Positions 16,217 through 23,943 of a stretch of 60,336 bases of DNA are shown piece by piece (position 1 is the first letter of the stretch; every line of letters begins with the position of its first letter). Under the pieces are notes generated by a model. It had not been told where the DNA came from. It worked only from the letters and a program-made list of their open reading frames with translations, and ran no database searches. The DNA is from DASXVX01 sp036504075 (GTDB taxonomy: Bacteria; Bacillota; Sulfobacillia; Symbiobacteriales; Symbiobacteriaceae), in assembly GCA_036504075.1 (NCBI GenBank), contig DASXVX010000020.1, forward strand, positions 1-60,336, written 5' to 3'. The translations under genes were made by a program, and so were the position numbers.

Positions 16217-18310
16217 CTACGCCCTCAGGTAATGCTTGAACCAGGCCAGCATCCGCTCGTAGTAATCCAGCAGGTGCTGCGGCTTGTTCAACTTGTGGCC
16301 CTCACCGGGATAGCGGATGTAAACGACCGGGACCCGGCCAAGCCGCTTCAGGGCCGTGAAAAGTTCGTCGGACTGGGACGGCGGGCAGCGCAGATCGCTT
16401 TCGCCGGCGACCAGCATCAACGGGGTGGTTACCCGATCGGCATGCCGGACCGGCGAGCGCGCCAACAACTGCTCCGCCCGGTCGGCCCACGGAAGCAGGC
16501 CGGACATCCAGCCCATCAGCCCCGTCAGGTCTTCCGTCCCGCTGAACGCGTACATGTCGGTAATCGGCGCCCCGGCCAGGGCCGCCTTGAACCTGGACGT
16601 CCGGGTCACGGCCCAGGCGGTCAGGTAGCCGCCGTAGCTCCAGCCGGTGATGCCCAGCCGGTCTGGGTCGGCAATGCCTGCGGCGACGGCCGCGTCCACC
16701 CCCGCCATGATGTCTTCGAAATCCTGGCCGCCCATGTCCTGCACCACGGCCGACGCGAACGCCTGCCCGTAGGTCTGGCTTCCCCGAGGGTTGGTGTACA
16801 GCACGGCGATGCCCGCGGCGGCCAGCATCTGGAACTGGAGCATGAGGTGGCTGCCGTAAGCCGCGTGCGGCCCGCCGTGGATGCAGACCACCGTCGGAAA
16901 TGGCCCGCCCCCCGGCTCCCGGCCTTCCGACGCCCCGCCCCGCGGAGCCCCGCCCCGCGGCCTGACCACCCAGCCCTCGACCGGCTGCCCGCCGGCGCCG
17001 GCGTAGCGAAACCGCTCCGGCCGGACCAGGTCCAGTTCCCGGGCCACCGGGTTCTGGTCCGTCAGCCGCCGCCCGGTGCCGCCATCCAGCAGCCAGATAT
17101 CGTCCGGACTCGTCTCATCGCCGATGGTGGCGGCGATGTCCCCGTTCTTCGCCACGCTGAAGTCGCAGACCGCCCGGTCCGCGCCGGCCGTCAGGCGGCG
17201 CGGGGGCGCGCCGTCCACGGGGGCGTAAAACAGGTGGGCGTTGCCCCGGTCGGCCACGAGCATGTATAGCCCGGTGGAGCCGGCCGCCCAGCGGCCCGCT
17301 GTCGCCGGGCGGGTGGGACGGACGTCGGACGTGCCGCTCACACCAACATTCCGGTCCAGTCCCTCGGTCAGGTTCCGGGCCGGGCCGGCGGCCCCGCCGT
17401 CGCCAGTCAGGGGCAGCAGCAGCAGGTGCGAACTGGTGGACAGACCGCTGCGGCCGTCGTGCCCGCCGAACGCCAGAAACCGGCCGTCCGGGGAGACCTG
17501 AATATCCACCATCGGCCCGCCGTTCTCACAGATGCAGGCCGGTTCCCCGCCCGCGAGCGGGAACCGCCAGATGTCAGACCGGAACAGCAGGTCGGCGTCA
17601 TCCCGCCGCAAGGCGCTGCAGTATAGCGCCCGGCCATCCGGCGACCAGGCCGGGAAGGCGTGGTCGAACTCACCGGACGTGACCTGCCGGGCCAGCTCCG
17701 AGCCGTCCGCCGGGACAACGAAGATGTGCGACCGCCGGTCCCCGGCGTACCCGACCCCGTCCAGCCGGAACTTGAGCCGGGTGATCACTTTCGTGAGGTT
17801 CGGCTCCGGCGCTCCGATGCCGGGCTCGAAGGCCGCTGCCGCTCCGGCCCGCATCCGGTCGCCCGGCGGCGCCCCGGGATATGGCTCCCAGCCGGCCGGC
17901 TTGTCGAAGACAGCGGCCGCAAAGGCGATGCAGGAGCCGTCTGGCGACCAGACGGGCGGCCCGGCCGGCCGCTCCGTGGTCTCAACGCAGCGGGCCTCGC
18001 CGCCGGTCGCATCGATGATCCAGACCTGGGGCCGTCCCGACCGGTCCGAAATGAAGGCCAGTTGGCTCCCGTCAGGCGACCAGCGGGGCGCCCGGTCGCT
18101 GCCCCGCTCCGGGTTGGTCAGCCGGCGCTGAGTGAGGTGGGGCGCCACCGGGACCAGCCAGAGCGAACTCCGGTTCCGGTTCTCCCGCAGGTCCGCCCGG
18201 GTCACCACGAAGGCCACCGCCGAGCCATCGGGCGAAATCTGCGGATCGCTCACCGGCTGAAACGCCCCCAGGTCCTGCGGTGTCACCGGCCGCTTCGCAT
18301 CGGTCACCAC
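16217..18310 (-). CDS. S9-family serine peptidase (acylaminoacyl-peptidase-like)
   Basis: 697 aa, no signal peptide, so cytoplasmic. The N-terminal ~400 residues hold several WD40/TolB-like blades (SPDGSxxAF, WSPDGS repeats). The C-terminal alpha/beta hydrolase has the nucleophile motif GWSYGGY (Ser about 557), an Asp in AGESDLRCPP and His in GEGHKL near 671. Such enzymes remove N-terminal (often blocked) amino acids from peptides. GTG start at 18310 with GAGGGG close upstream. Several proline/glycine-rich insertions sit near residue 460. Confidence 0.88.
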   Translation of the reverse strand: MVTDAKRPVTPQDLGAFQPVSDPQISPDGSAVAFVVTRADLRENRNRSSLWLVPVAPHLTQRRLTNPERGSDRAPRWSPDGSQLAFISDRSGRPQVWIIDATGGEARCVETTERPAGPPVWSPDGSCIAFAAAVFDKPAGWEPYPGAPPGDRMRAGAAAAFEPGIGAPEPNLTKVITRLKFRLDGVGYAGDRRSHIFVVPADGSELARQVTSGEFDHAFPAWSPDGRALYCSALRRDDADLLFRSDIWRFPLAGGEPACICENGGPMVDIQVSPDGRFLAFGGHDGRSGLSTSSHLLLLPLTGDGGAAGPARNLTEGLDRNVGVSGTSDVRPTRPATAGRWAAGSTGLYMLVADRGNAHLFYAPVDGAPPRRLTAGADRAVCDFSVAKNGDIAATIGDETSPDDIWLLDGGTGRRLTDQNPVARELDLVRPERFRYAGAGGQPVEGWVVRPRGGAPRGGASEGREPGGGPFPTVVCIHGGPHAAYGSHLMLQFQMLAAAGIAVLYTNPRGSQTYGQAFASAVVQDMGGQDFEDIMAGVDAAVAAGIADPDRLGITGWSYGGYLTAWAVTRTSRFKAALAGAPITDMYAFSGTEDLTGLMGWMSGLLPWADRAEQLLARSPVRHADRVTTPLMLVAGESDLRCPPSQSDELFTALKRLGRVPVVYIRYPGEGHKLNKPQHLLDYYERMLAWFKHYLRA

Positions 18311-18403
18311 GACACCCCTCTTTACCCATGAATCATCTTACACCGCCAAATCTTTTGCACCCTGTCCCATTCGGACCGGCCCTGCGTCCCTCCTGCCACG
18401 CTG

Positions 18404-19120
18404 TCAGGGCAAATCGATCAGAATCAGTTCGGCGGGCTCGCGGGCCTGGATCGCCAGGTCCGGCACCCCGGTAATCCGGGCCTGGTCCCCACCTGCCAAC
18501 GTCTCTCCGTTCAAGGTCACTTCGCCGCTGATCACGAACAGGTAAGCCCGGCGGCCGTTCTGCGCCCGATGTTCCACCTGCGCGCCCGAGTCCAGGCTAC
18601 AAACGTAAAACGTCGTGTCCTGGTGAAGGCGCATCGTCCCGGGCTCCGCCGCTCCGGGCTCTGCCGTTCCGGGAGAGACTACTGGCAGCAAGCGCCCGAG
18701 CCGCTCCGCCCGGTCAAAGTGGCGCTCCTCGTACGAAGGCGGCAGCCCGGGCACCGCCGGCAGGATCCAGATCTGGCAAAGCCGCAGCGGCTCCGTCGCC
18801 GACGGATTCACTTCCGAGTGGCGAATGCCCGTGCCGGCGCTCATCCGCTGCAGGTCCCCCGCCCGCAGCACGCCCCGATTGCCCGTGCTGTCCTGATGCT
18901 CCAGTTCGCCGCTGATCACGTACGTGACGATCTCCATCTCCCGGTGCGGATGCATGCCGAAGCCGCTCCGGGGCGCGATCGTATCGTCGTTGAAGACCCG
19001 CAGCGGGCCAAAGGACATGTTCTCGGGGTCGTGATAATAGTCGAACGAGAAGTGCCAGTTGGCCGAGAGCCAGCCGGCATCCGCGTGAAACCGCTCATGG
19101 GACCGAATGATCTTGATCAC
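18404..19120 (-). CDS. Pirin-family protein
   Basis: 238 aa bicupin. The N-terminal pirin cupin is clear: FGPLRVFNDDTIAPRSGFGM, HPHREMEIVTYVISGELEH, then the third ligand region IRHSEVNP. Bacterial pirins bind a metal and some act as quercetin dioxygenases or redox modulators. Start: GGAGG (19127-19131) abuts an ATG at 19126 but is ideally spaced for GTG 19120, giving MIKIIRSHERF, the usual family start. Own promoter with an operator-like palindrome upstream. Confidence 0.88.
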   Translation of the reverse strand: MIKIIRSHERFHADAGWLSANWHFSFDYYHDPENMSFGPLRVFNDDTIAPRSGFGMHPHREMEIVTYVISGELEHQDSTGNRGVLRAGDLQRMSAGTGIRHSEVNPSATEPLRLCQIWILPAVPGLPPSYEERHFDRAERLGRLLPVVSPGTAEPGAAEPGTMRLHQDTTFYVCSLDSGAQVEHRAQNGRRAYLFVISGEVTLNGETLAGGDQARITGVPDLAIQAREPAELILIDLP

Positions 19121-19152
19121 GGCCATCCTCCACTTTCGCATTCTGTTTATAT

Positions 19153-19185
19153 ACTTACTATAGGTAAGCCGCGAGCCGAAGTCAA
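19153..19185 (-). promoter_or_regulatory. Pirin promoter with overlapping palindrome
   Basis: -35 TTGACT (19180-19185), 17-nt spacer, -10 TATAGT (19157-19162). An inverted repeat CTTAC-N5-GTAAG (19154-19168) covers the -10. TTAC-N5-GTAA sites are typical of MarR/HxlR-type redox regulators; the cognate protein is not in the window. Confidence 0.7.
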
Positions 19186-19304
19186 GCCCGCTCGGCCAGG
19201 GCCGGCCCGCCCAGAACGCCGGCGGCGTTTCCCAGGACCGGCGGCACGATATAGGCTTCGATCTCCGTTTGACCGCAGATGACGCAGATATCGAGGGCCG
19301 CCAT
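19182..19304 (-). pseudogene. Possible C-terminal remnant of a ROK-family sugar kinase
   Basis: A 40-codon frame whose second half, IEAYIVPPVLGNAAGVLGG, resembles the end of ROK glucokinases (VPxxLGNdAGxxGAA). The catalytic N-terminal 250 residues are missing. Its first half (LDICVICGQT) is the translation of the dispersed CGCAGAT repeat, so the gene body seems replaced by, or broken at, that repeat. No ribosome site. The stop lies inside the pirin -35 region. Confidence 0.35.
19268..19293 (-). repeat. Copy of dispersed CGCAGAT-type repeat
   Basis: Matches 24 of 26 bases of the reverse complement of 30241-30266 (core GCAGATGACGCAGAT). It sits at the 5' boundary of the ROK-like fragment. Confidence 0.6.
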
Positions 19305-19312
19305 CTGAAAGA

Positions 19313-19333
19313 GAGCCGGCTGATCGCCGGCTC
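19313..19333 (-). terminator. Probable terminator of the leftward unknown gene
   Basis: GAGCCGGC (19313-19320) / GCCGGCTC (19326-19333) followed leftward by TCTCTTTC, 9 nt past the stop of the gene at 19342. Confidence 0.55.
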
Positions 19334-19341
19334 CGCAGGAG

Positions 19342-20016
19342 TTATGTAGAAGTTTTCGGTTGATTTTGGGCGATTACCGGCTGGGTGGGCTCGGGCTGGG
19401 TGGGCTCGGGCTGGGTGGGCTCGGGCTGGCCCGACTCGGGCTGGGGCTGCTTCTTCCGCTTTTTGGGCTCCCGCCGCCGCTCCTTCGGCTGGCTCAGGTC
19501 GATTACGAGGCCGGGCCAGAGGGGGCTGCCTGCGGGGACGTAGGCCACTTCGAATCGCTCCCGGTAACCGGTCTCGACGGTGAGCCCGGCCTCGCTGAGC
19601 AGGCTGATCACGTTGGCCCACGCACTGGAGGTGCCTTTGTAGCGGTTCACGGGCAGGGCGGTCAGATCGGTCATGGGAGCCGCCTTGAGGACGAGCAGCG
19701 AGGTGCTTTTCACCAGCATGGGGATGACCCGTTCGACCCGCTTGACGTTGAGGCCCCCCAGGGCAGCGACGCGAGTCAGCCGCTTGTCGGCGGCGGCGAA
19801 GAGTTCCAGTTGGGCGGGAGCGTGGAGCCAGCCGCCGGGCTGGTAGGCCGTGCCTTTGACCACTTCGGCCTCGGCTTTGACGGTGATGATGTCTTCGGGA
19901 CGGACGTTGAGCAGCGCGTCCAGGGAACTCCGGCTGAGCACTTCGGCCGTGGCGGCTTTAGCCGCGGCTCTGATGTCTTTGGCGCTGGAGTCGGGTCTGA
20001 TGGGAGTCTTCGCCAG
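19342..20016 (-). CDS. Protein of unknown function with repeat tail
   Basis: 224 aa from a CTG at 20016, which sits 6 nt after AAGGTGAT; a GTG at 20025 is the alternative. The body (about 1-170) is a soluble alpha/beta protein (SSLDALLNVRPEDIITVKAE, RVERVIPMLVKSTSLLVLK) that I do not recognise. The tail is strongly basic (ERRREPKKRKKQ) and then repeats QPEPT four times. No signal peptide or membrane span. It has its own promoter with an 8-bp inverted repeat. The upstream open frame to 20376 is low-complexity and not credible. Confidence 0.6.
   Translation of the reverse strand: MAKTPIRPDSSAKDIRAAAKAATAEVLSRSSLDALLNVRPEDIITVKAEAEVVKGTAYQPGGWLHAPAQLELFAAADKRLTRVAALGGLNVKRVERVIPMLVKSTSLLVLKAAPMTDLTALPVNRYKGTSSAWANVISLLSEAGLTVETGYRERFEVAYVPAGSPLWPGLVIDLSQPKERRREPKKRKKQPQPESGQPEPTQPEPTQPEPTQPVIAQNQPKTST
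19376..19440 (-). repeat. 15-bp tandem repeats encoding QPEPT
   Basis: Four near-identical 15-bp units (GGGCTGGGTGGGCTC on the + strand) encode the QPEPT tail. Confidence 0.75.
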
Positions 20017-20068
20017 GGAAATCACCTTCCTTCTGTAGTAAGCTCCTCCAGATTGAGGAATCTCTAAG

Positions 20069-20101
20069 AAGGATATTAGCATAAAATGGATATCCTTGCA
20101 A
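20069..20101 (-). promoter_or_regulatory. Promoter with inverted-repeat operator
   Basis: -35 TTGCAA (20096-20101), 17-nt spacer, -10 TAATAT (20073-20078). Perfect inverted repeat AAGGATAT (20069-20076) / ATATCCTT (20090-20097) covers both boxes, a repressor-site geometry. Confidence 0.7.
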
Positions 20102-20600
20102 TAGTTTATTCCAAAGGGACCAATGGGGATGGGCAAGGAACGGGGGATGGGTCTAAAAAGACGCCCGCGGTTCGGGTGGGGAAACCGGGCTCGCCACCAG
20201 AACAGTGGGGCAGGCTGCTCGGTGGTGGCTGGAGCGGTTGCACGAGTAGGTCCTGGCCGAAGTACCTGCCGGGGGTAATGCCGAGGGGACCGAGCGGTCG
20301 GGTGCGGGGCGAGCGAGGGCAACAAGGACGCGGTCGAAGGCGGGGGTTCGCCTGAGGGTAGCAGCAGGCCGGGCAATCTGCAGGACGGACGGGCGAAATG
20401 CGGGGGCTGGACGTGCGAGATGGGCCTGGGACAAAGGCTGCAGGGTCTGGCTTAGAAGCCGGGCGGAGCGAGCCGGGCAGGGGCAAGGCAGGGGCAAGGC
20501 AAGGGCAAGGCGAGAGCAAGGCAAGGGCAAGGTGAGGGCAAGGTACGCGTGGGGCTACCTCCACCCAGCAACCAGGGGTGGCAAACGAGCGCATCAGGAA
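20102..20600. other. Low-complexity intergenic region
   Basis: About 500 bp of G-rich, low-complexity sequence without a credible gene. Open frames on both strands are Pro/Arg/Gly-rich and have no ribosome sites. The only structure is the 11-bp tandem repeat at 20480-20545. Confidence 0.5.
20480..20545 (+). repeat. Six 11-bp tandem repeats
   Basis: Units GGGGCAAGGCA, GGGGCAAGGCA, AGGGCAAGGCG, AGAGCAAGGCA, AGGGCAAGGTG, AGGGCAAGGTA run head to tail without spacers. Eleven is not a multiple of three, arguing against coding. Confidence 0.75.
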
Positions 20601-20632
20601 AGCCCCGGAGCCGGTTTCCCGGCGCCGGGGCT
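20601..20632 (-). terminator. Operon-end terminator after the second ligase
   Basis: AGCCCCGG (20601-20608) / CCGGGGCT (20625-20632) with an inner CCGG/CCGG helix, followed leftward by TTTCC. It closes the eight-gene transport operon. Confidence 0.6.
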
Positions 20633-20657
20633 ATGCGCACGCTGCGGGACCACTGCA

Positions 20658-21863
20658 CTACTCCCACCGCCGCCGGTCCTCCAACCGGCGGGCTTCCGCC
20701 GGAATCGTGCCGCCCGCTACCAGTATGACCTCCGCACTCATCCGGGTCGTGGCCCGCACCGCCTCGCCAACCGCTTCGGCCGCAGGCCCGCCGCCGTTCG
20801 CCGGCTCCACCAGCACCCGCAGCCGGTCCCGGTGGTGCTCGTCCTGGTCCACAACCGCCTGCCAGTGAGCGACCTGTGGGCCAAACCGGGCCATGGCCTC
20901 CTCCAGCTGGCGAGGATACACGAACATGCCGCGCACCTTGACCACGTCGTTCGCCCGGCCCATCCAGCGGGCCATCCGCAGCGCCGGACGTCCGCACGGG
21001 CACGGCTCAACCATCATGGCAGAGAGGTCCCCGGTGCCAAATCGCAGGAGCGGGTAAGTGCGATCCAGGGCGGTGACCACCACCTCCCCCACTTCGCCCA
21101 TCGCCACCGGGTGGCCCTCCGGATCGCAGATTTCCACGATCACGCCCGCATCGAAATGCAGCCCTTCCCGGTGGGGACACTGGTAGGCCACCAGCCCGAG
21201 GTCCGCCGTCCCATAGCTTTCGGAGACCTGCAGACCGAAGGCCTCCAGCTTGCTCCGCAGCGACGAAGGGAGCGGTTCGGCCGTCACCAGCGCTTTCGTC
21301 AGCGGCAGGTTCCCCCCGCCTTTCTCCAGCAAGGAGAGCAGGTAGCTGGGCAGCCCGATGAACCCCGTGGCCCCGGTATCGCGCACGGCCTGGATTTGCA
21401 TGTCCATCTGTCCGACCCCGGCGGGAATGACCACACAGCCCAGCGACCGGGCCGCCGCATCGAAAATAAACCCGGCGGGACTCAGGTGATAGTTAAAGCA
21501 GTTCAGCACCACATCGCCCGCCTGAAACCCTGCGGCGGCGAGGGCCGTGCCAAACCGCCAGTAATCCGGCGCCGTCCCCTGGGGGTCGTAAATCTCACCG
21601 GGACTCAGGAAAATCCGGGCCAGGCTTCCCAGCGGTTCGCCCAGCAAGCCGCCAAACGGCCGCTCCCTGGACTGCACGGGACCCAGCTGATCCTTGCGCA
21701 TCACCGGAAGGGCCATGAGCGACTCCGGCCCGGTCACCTCCGCCGGGTCGATCGCTGCCGCCGCCAGCCGCGCCCGCTGGGCCGGGCTCGCGGCCCAGGC
21801 ATGCGCCACCTGCTCCCGCAGGCCGGCCCCCGGCGCCATCCAAACGCTTGGCCGGCCGGTCAT
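20658..21863 (-). CDS. PaaK-like aryl/acyl-CoA ligase (second copy)
   Basis: 401 aa AMP-forming ligase of the phenylacetate-CoA ligase family. It has the shortened PaaK layout, SESYGTADLG in the adenylate site, RFGTGDLS with the conserved Asp, and the CPCGR metal-binding cluster in EPCPCGRPALRM. It would activate a carboxylic acid to its CoA ester. ATG at 21863 overlaps the livF stop as ATGA, indicating coupling; a GTG at 21872 is less likely. Last gene of the operon. It is clearly diverged from the first PaaK-like gene (28686-30005), so substrates may differ. Confidence 0.85.
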   Translation of the reverse strand: MTGRPSVWMAPGAGLREQVAHAWAASPAQRARLAAAAIDPAEVTGPESLMALPVMRKDQLGPVQSRERPFGGLLGEPLGSLARIFLSPGEIYDPQGTAPDYWRFGTALAAAGFQAGDVVLNCFNYHLSPAGFIFDAAARSLGCVVIPAGVGQMDMQIQAVRDTGATGFIGLPSYLLSLLEKGGGNLPLTKALVTAEPLPSSLRSKLEAFGLQVSESYGTADLGLVAYQCPHREGLHFDAGVIVEICDPEGHPVAMGEVGEVVVTALDRTYPLLRFGTGDLSAMMVEPCPCGRPALRMARWMGRANDVVKVRGMFVYPRQLEEAMARFGPQVAHWQAVVDQDEHHRDRLRVLVEPANGGGPAAEAVGEAVRATTRMSAEVILVAGGTIPAEARRLEDRRRWE

Positions 21864-22651
21864 GCGAGCCACCGCTTCCGGCGCTTGTAGGCTTTCACGT
21901 CCCGGTAGCTCTTGCGACCCACGTCGGTCAGGCCGAGGTAGAACTCCTTTACGTCTTCGTTGTTCATAAGCGTGTCTACCGCTCCTTCCAGGACGATTTT
22001 GCCGTTCTCCATAATGTAGCCGTAATGGGCGATGGAGAGCGCCACCATGGCGTTCTGCTCCACGACCAGGAAGGTCGTGCCGACCTCCTCGTTGAGCTGC
22101 TTCACGATCCCGAAAATCTCCTGTACCAGCCGTGGCGCAAGGCCCAGCGAGGGCTCGTCCAGTAGGACCAGCTTGGGGTTGGCCATGAGCGCCCGCCCGA
22201 TGGCCACCATTTGCTGCTCGCCCCCGGAGAGGTACCCCGCCTTGTTCTCCCGGCGCGGGACCAACCGGGGAAAGTAATGGTAGACCATGTCCATGTCCCG
22301 CTTCACGTTGGCCCGGTCCTTCCGGATGTAGGAGCCGGCCAGCAGGTTTTCCTCCACGGTCAGGTGGCCGAAAACGTGCCGCCCCTCCATCACCTGGAAA
22401 ATGCCCTTGCGGACGATGGTCTCCGCGTCCCGGTTGCTGATTTTCTCGCCCATAAACTCGATGACGCCGTCGGTCACCTCGCCGTTCTCCGACTTGAGCA
22501 GGCCGGAGATCGCTTTCAAGGTGGTGGTCTTGCCGGAGCCGTTCGCACCCAGCAGCGCCACGATCTTATGTTCAGGCACCTCCAGCGACATGCCCTTCAG
22601 GACGAGAATGACGTGATCGTACATGACTTCCACGTTGTTCAGCCGGAGCAT
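21860..22651 (-). CDS. livF: Branched-chain-type ABC transporter ATPase LivF
   Basis: 263 aa. Walker A GANGSGKT near 36, signature LSGGEQQ, Walker B KLVLLDEPSLGLAP, and H-loop region VVEQNA as in LivF. A C-terminal extension ending YKRRKRWLA is longer than in E. coli LivF and is typical of versions linked to acyl/aryl-CoA ligases. ATPase at the inner face of the membrane, paired with LivG encoded upstream in the same operon. Confidence 0.92.
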   Translation of the reverse strand: MLRLNNVEVMYDHVILVLKGMSLEVPEHKIVALLGANGSGKTTTLKAISGLLKSENGEVTDGVIEFMGEKISNRDAETIVRKGIFQVMEGRHVFGHLTVEENLLAGSYIRKDRANVKRDMDMVYHYFPRLVPRRENKAGYLSGGEQQMVAIGRALMANPKLVLLDEPSLGLAPRLVQEIFGIVKQLNEEVGTTFLVVEQNAMVALSIAHYGYIMENGKIVLEGAVDTLMNNEDVKEFYLGLTDVGRKSYRDVKAYKRRKRWLA

Positions 22652-22672
22652 GGGCGACCCCCCTTGTGAAGC

Positions 22673-22700
22673 GAGGGGGCGGCACTGTCCCCGCCCCCTC
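22673..22700 (-). terminator. Hairpin between livK and livF
   Basis: GAGGGGGCGG (22673-22682) / CCGCCCCCTC (22691-22700) without a clear T run. A partial terminator or RNA stabiliser here would let the binding protein be made in excess of the ATPase. Confidence 0.6.
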
Positions 22701-22711
22701 CTCCATACTGC

Positions 22712-23920
22712 TTACTGCTTCGGAGCCAGATACTCGGTAATCGGCTGCCACTTGCCGCTCTTCACCTGGTAGATGCGGGCCTTCTTGGCGCCGCCGTGAT
22801 CGGTGGCGGTGAAGGTCAGCGGCGAGCCAAGGCCACCCAGGTCATAATCCTTGAAGCTTTCAAACGCCTTGCGGATCGCCTCGCCGGTGGGCTTGTCCCC
22901 TGCCCGCTTCAGCGCCTCGGACATGATCCGGCCGAAGGCCCAGCCCTGAATCCACTTCTGGTTCAGGTCCTCCAGCTTGATGCCCTTGGATGCGGCGAAG
23001 TCCACCGCTTCCTTGATGCCGGCGCCGGTCTCATACGGGAAGGCGAAAGCCGGAATGCCGATGAACCCCTCGGCCGCATCGCCGGCCGCCTTGATCAGGT
23101 TCTCGTCCACCGAGTAGGCCAGGCCCATGAACTGAATCTTGGCGCCCTGCTGCTTGGCGCTCTTCAAGGTCACCGCCGTCGCGTTGGTGGTCTCCTGGAT
23201 CAGCACGTAATCGGCGCCCATCTTCTGCAGTTCCAGCACCTGCGTGACCGCATCGGAGGCGGTCAGGGGAACCACGACTTCACCGGTCCAGGTCAGGCCG
23301 ATCTTCTTGGCATAGGCCTTCGCGTCTTCCAGGGGCGACTTGCCGAAGCCGGAGTCGTTGTAGACCAGGGCCACCTTGGCGTCGGCCTTCTTGGACTTGG
23401 CGTAATCCAGCATGACGCGGGAAGCCTGCGAATAGGTCGGGGCCACGATAAAGTTGTAAGGCGTGGTGGCCGGGTTGATCAGCTGCTCCGAGTACGAACC
23501 CGAGATGTACGGAATCTTGTCCTTGGCGATCAGTTCCTTCATCGCCTCGGTGTCGCCGGTGCCCCAGCCCATAACGGCCGAGACGCCGTCCTGCTTGGTC
23601 AGCTTGTTGTAAGCCTCAACCGCTTTGGGGGTCTGGTAGGCGTAGTCCACCCACTGCAGGTCGATCTTCGCCCCGTCCACGCCGCCCTTGCTGTTGATGT
23701 ACGCCACGTACGCCCGGACGCCTTCCGAATGCGGCTTGCCCACGTCGCCGGTGCCGCCGGTGAGGTCGAAAATGCCGCCCACCTTGATCGGAGCCTTCGG
23801 CGCCGCCGGCGCCGTAGCCGGGGCTGCCCCGGGAGCCGGACTCGTCGGCTTGCTGCTACCGCAACCCGCCAGCAACACCACGAACATGAGCACCGCGATC
23901 CACTTCACCATGGCCTTCAT
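22712..23920 (-). CDS. livK: Solute-binding lipoprotein LivK-type
   Basis: 402 aa periplasmic-binding-fold lipoprotein. Lipobox LAGC with Cys20 after a hydrophobic signal, then a Pro/Ala linker, then a Leu/Ile/Val-binding type I fold starting IKVGGIFDLTGGTGDVG. It captures the substrate outside the membrane and delivers it to LivHM. The flanking CoA ligases argue that the ligand is an organic (possibly aromatic) acid rather than a branched amino acid (inference). Confidence 0.9.
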   Translation of the reverse strand: MKAMVKWIAVLMFVVLLAGCGSSKPTSPAPGAAPATAPAAPKAPIKVGGIFDLTGGTGDVGKPHSEGVRAYVAYINSKGGVDGAKIDLQWVDYAYQTPKAVEAYNKLTKQDGVSAVMGWGTGDTEAMKELIAKDKIPYISGSYSEQLINPATTPYNFIVAPTYSQASRVMLDYAKSKKADAKVALVYNDSGFGKSPLEDAKAYAKKIGLTWTGEVVVPLTASDAVTQVLELQKMGADYVLIQETTNATAVTLKSAKQQGAKIQFMGLAYSVDENLIKAAGDAAEGFIGIPAFAFPYETGAGIKEAVDFAASKGIKLEDLNQKWIQGWAFGRIMSEALKRAGDKPTGEAIRKAFESFKDYDLGGLGSPLTFTATDHGGAKKARIYQVKSGKWQPITEYLAPKQ

Positions 23921-23943
23921 CTTGTGTGACCTCCCCGATCTTC

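Noticed and set aside
18404..19621. 405-residue version of pirin
   Set aside because: The upstream 160 codons cross the promoter, the ROK-like fragment and the neighbouring gene.
20106..20594. Leftward 162-codon Pro-rich frame
   Set aside because: Low-complexity product, no ribosome site, disrupted by 11-bp repeats out of frame.
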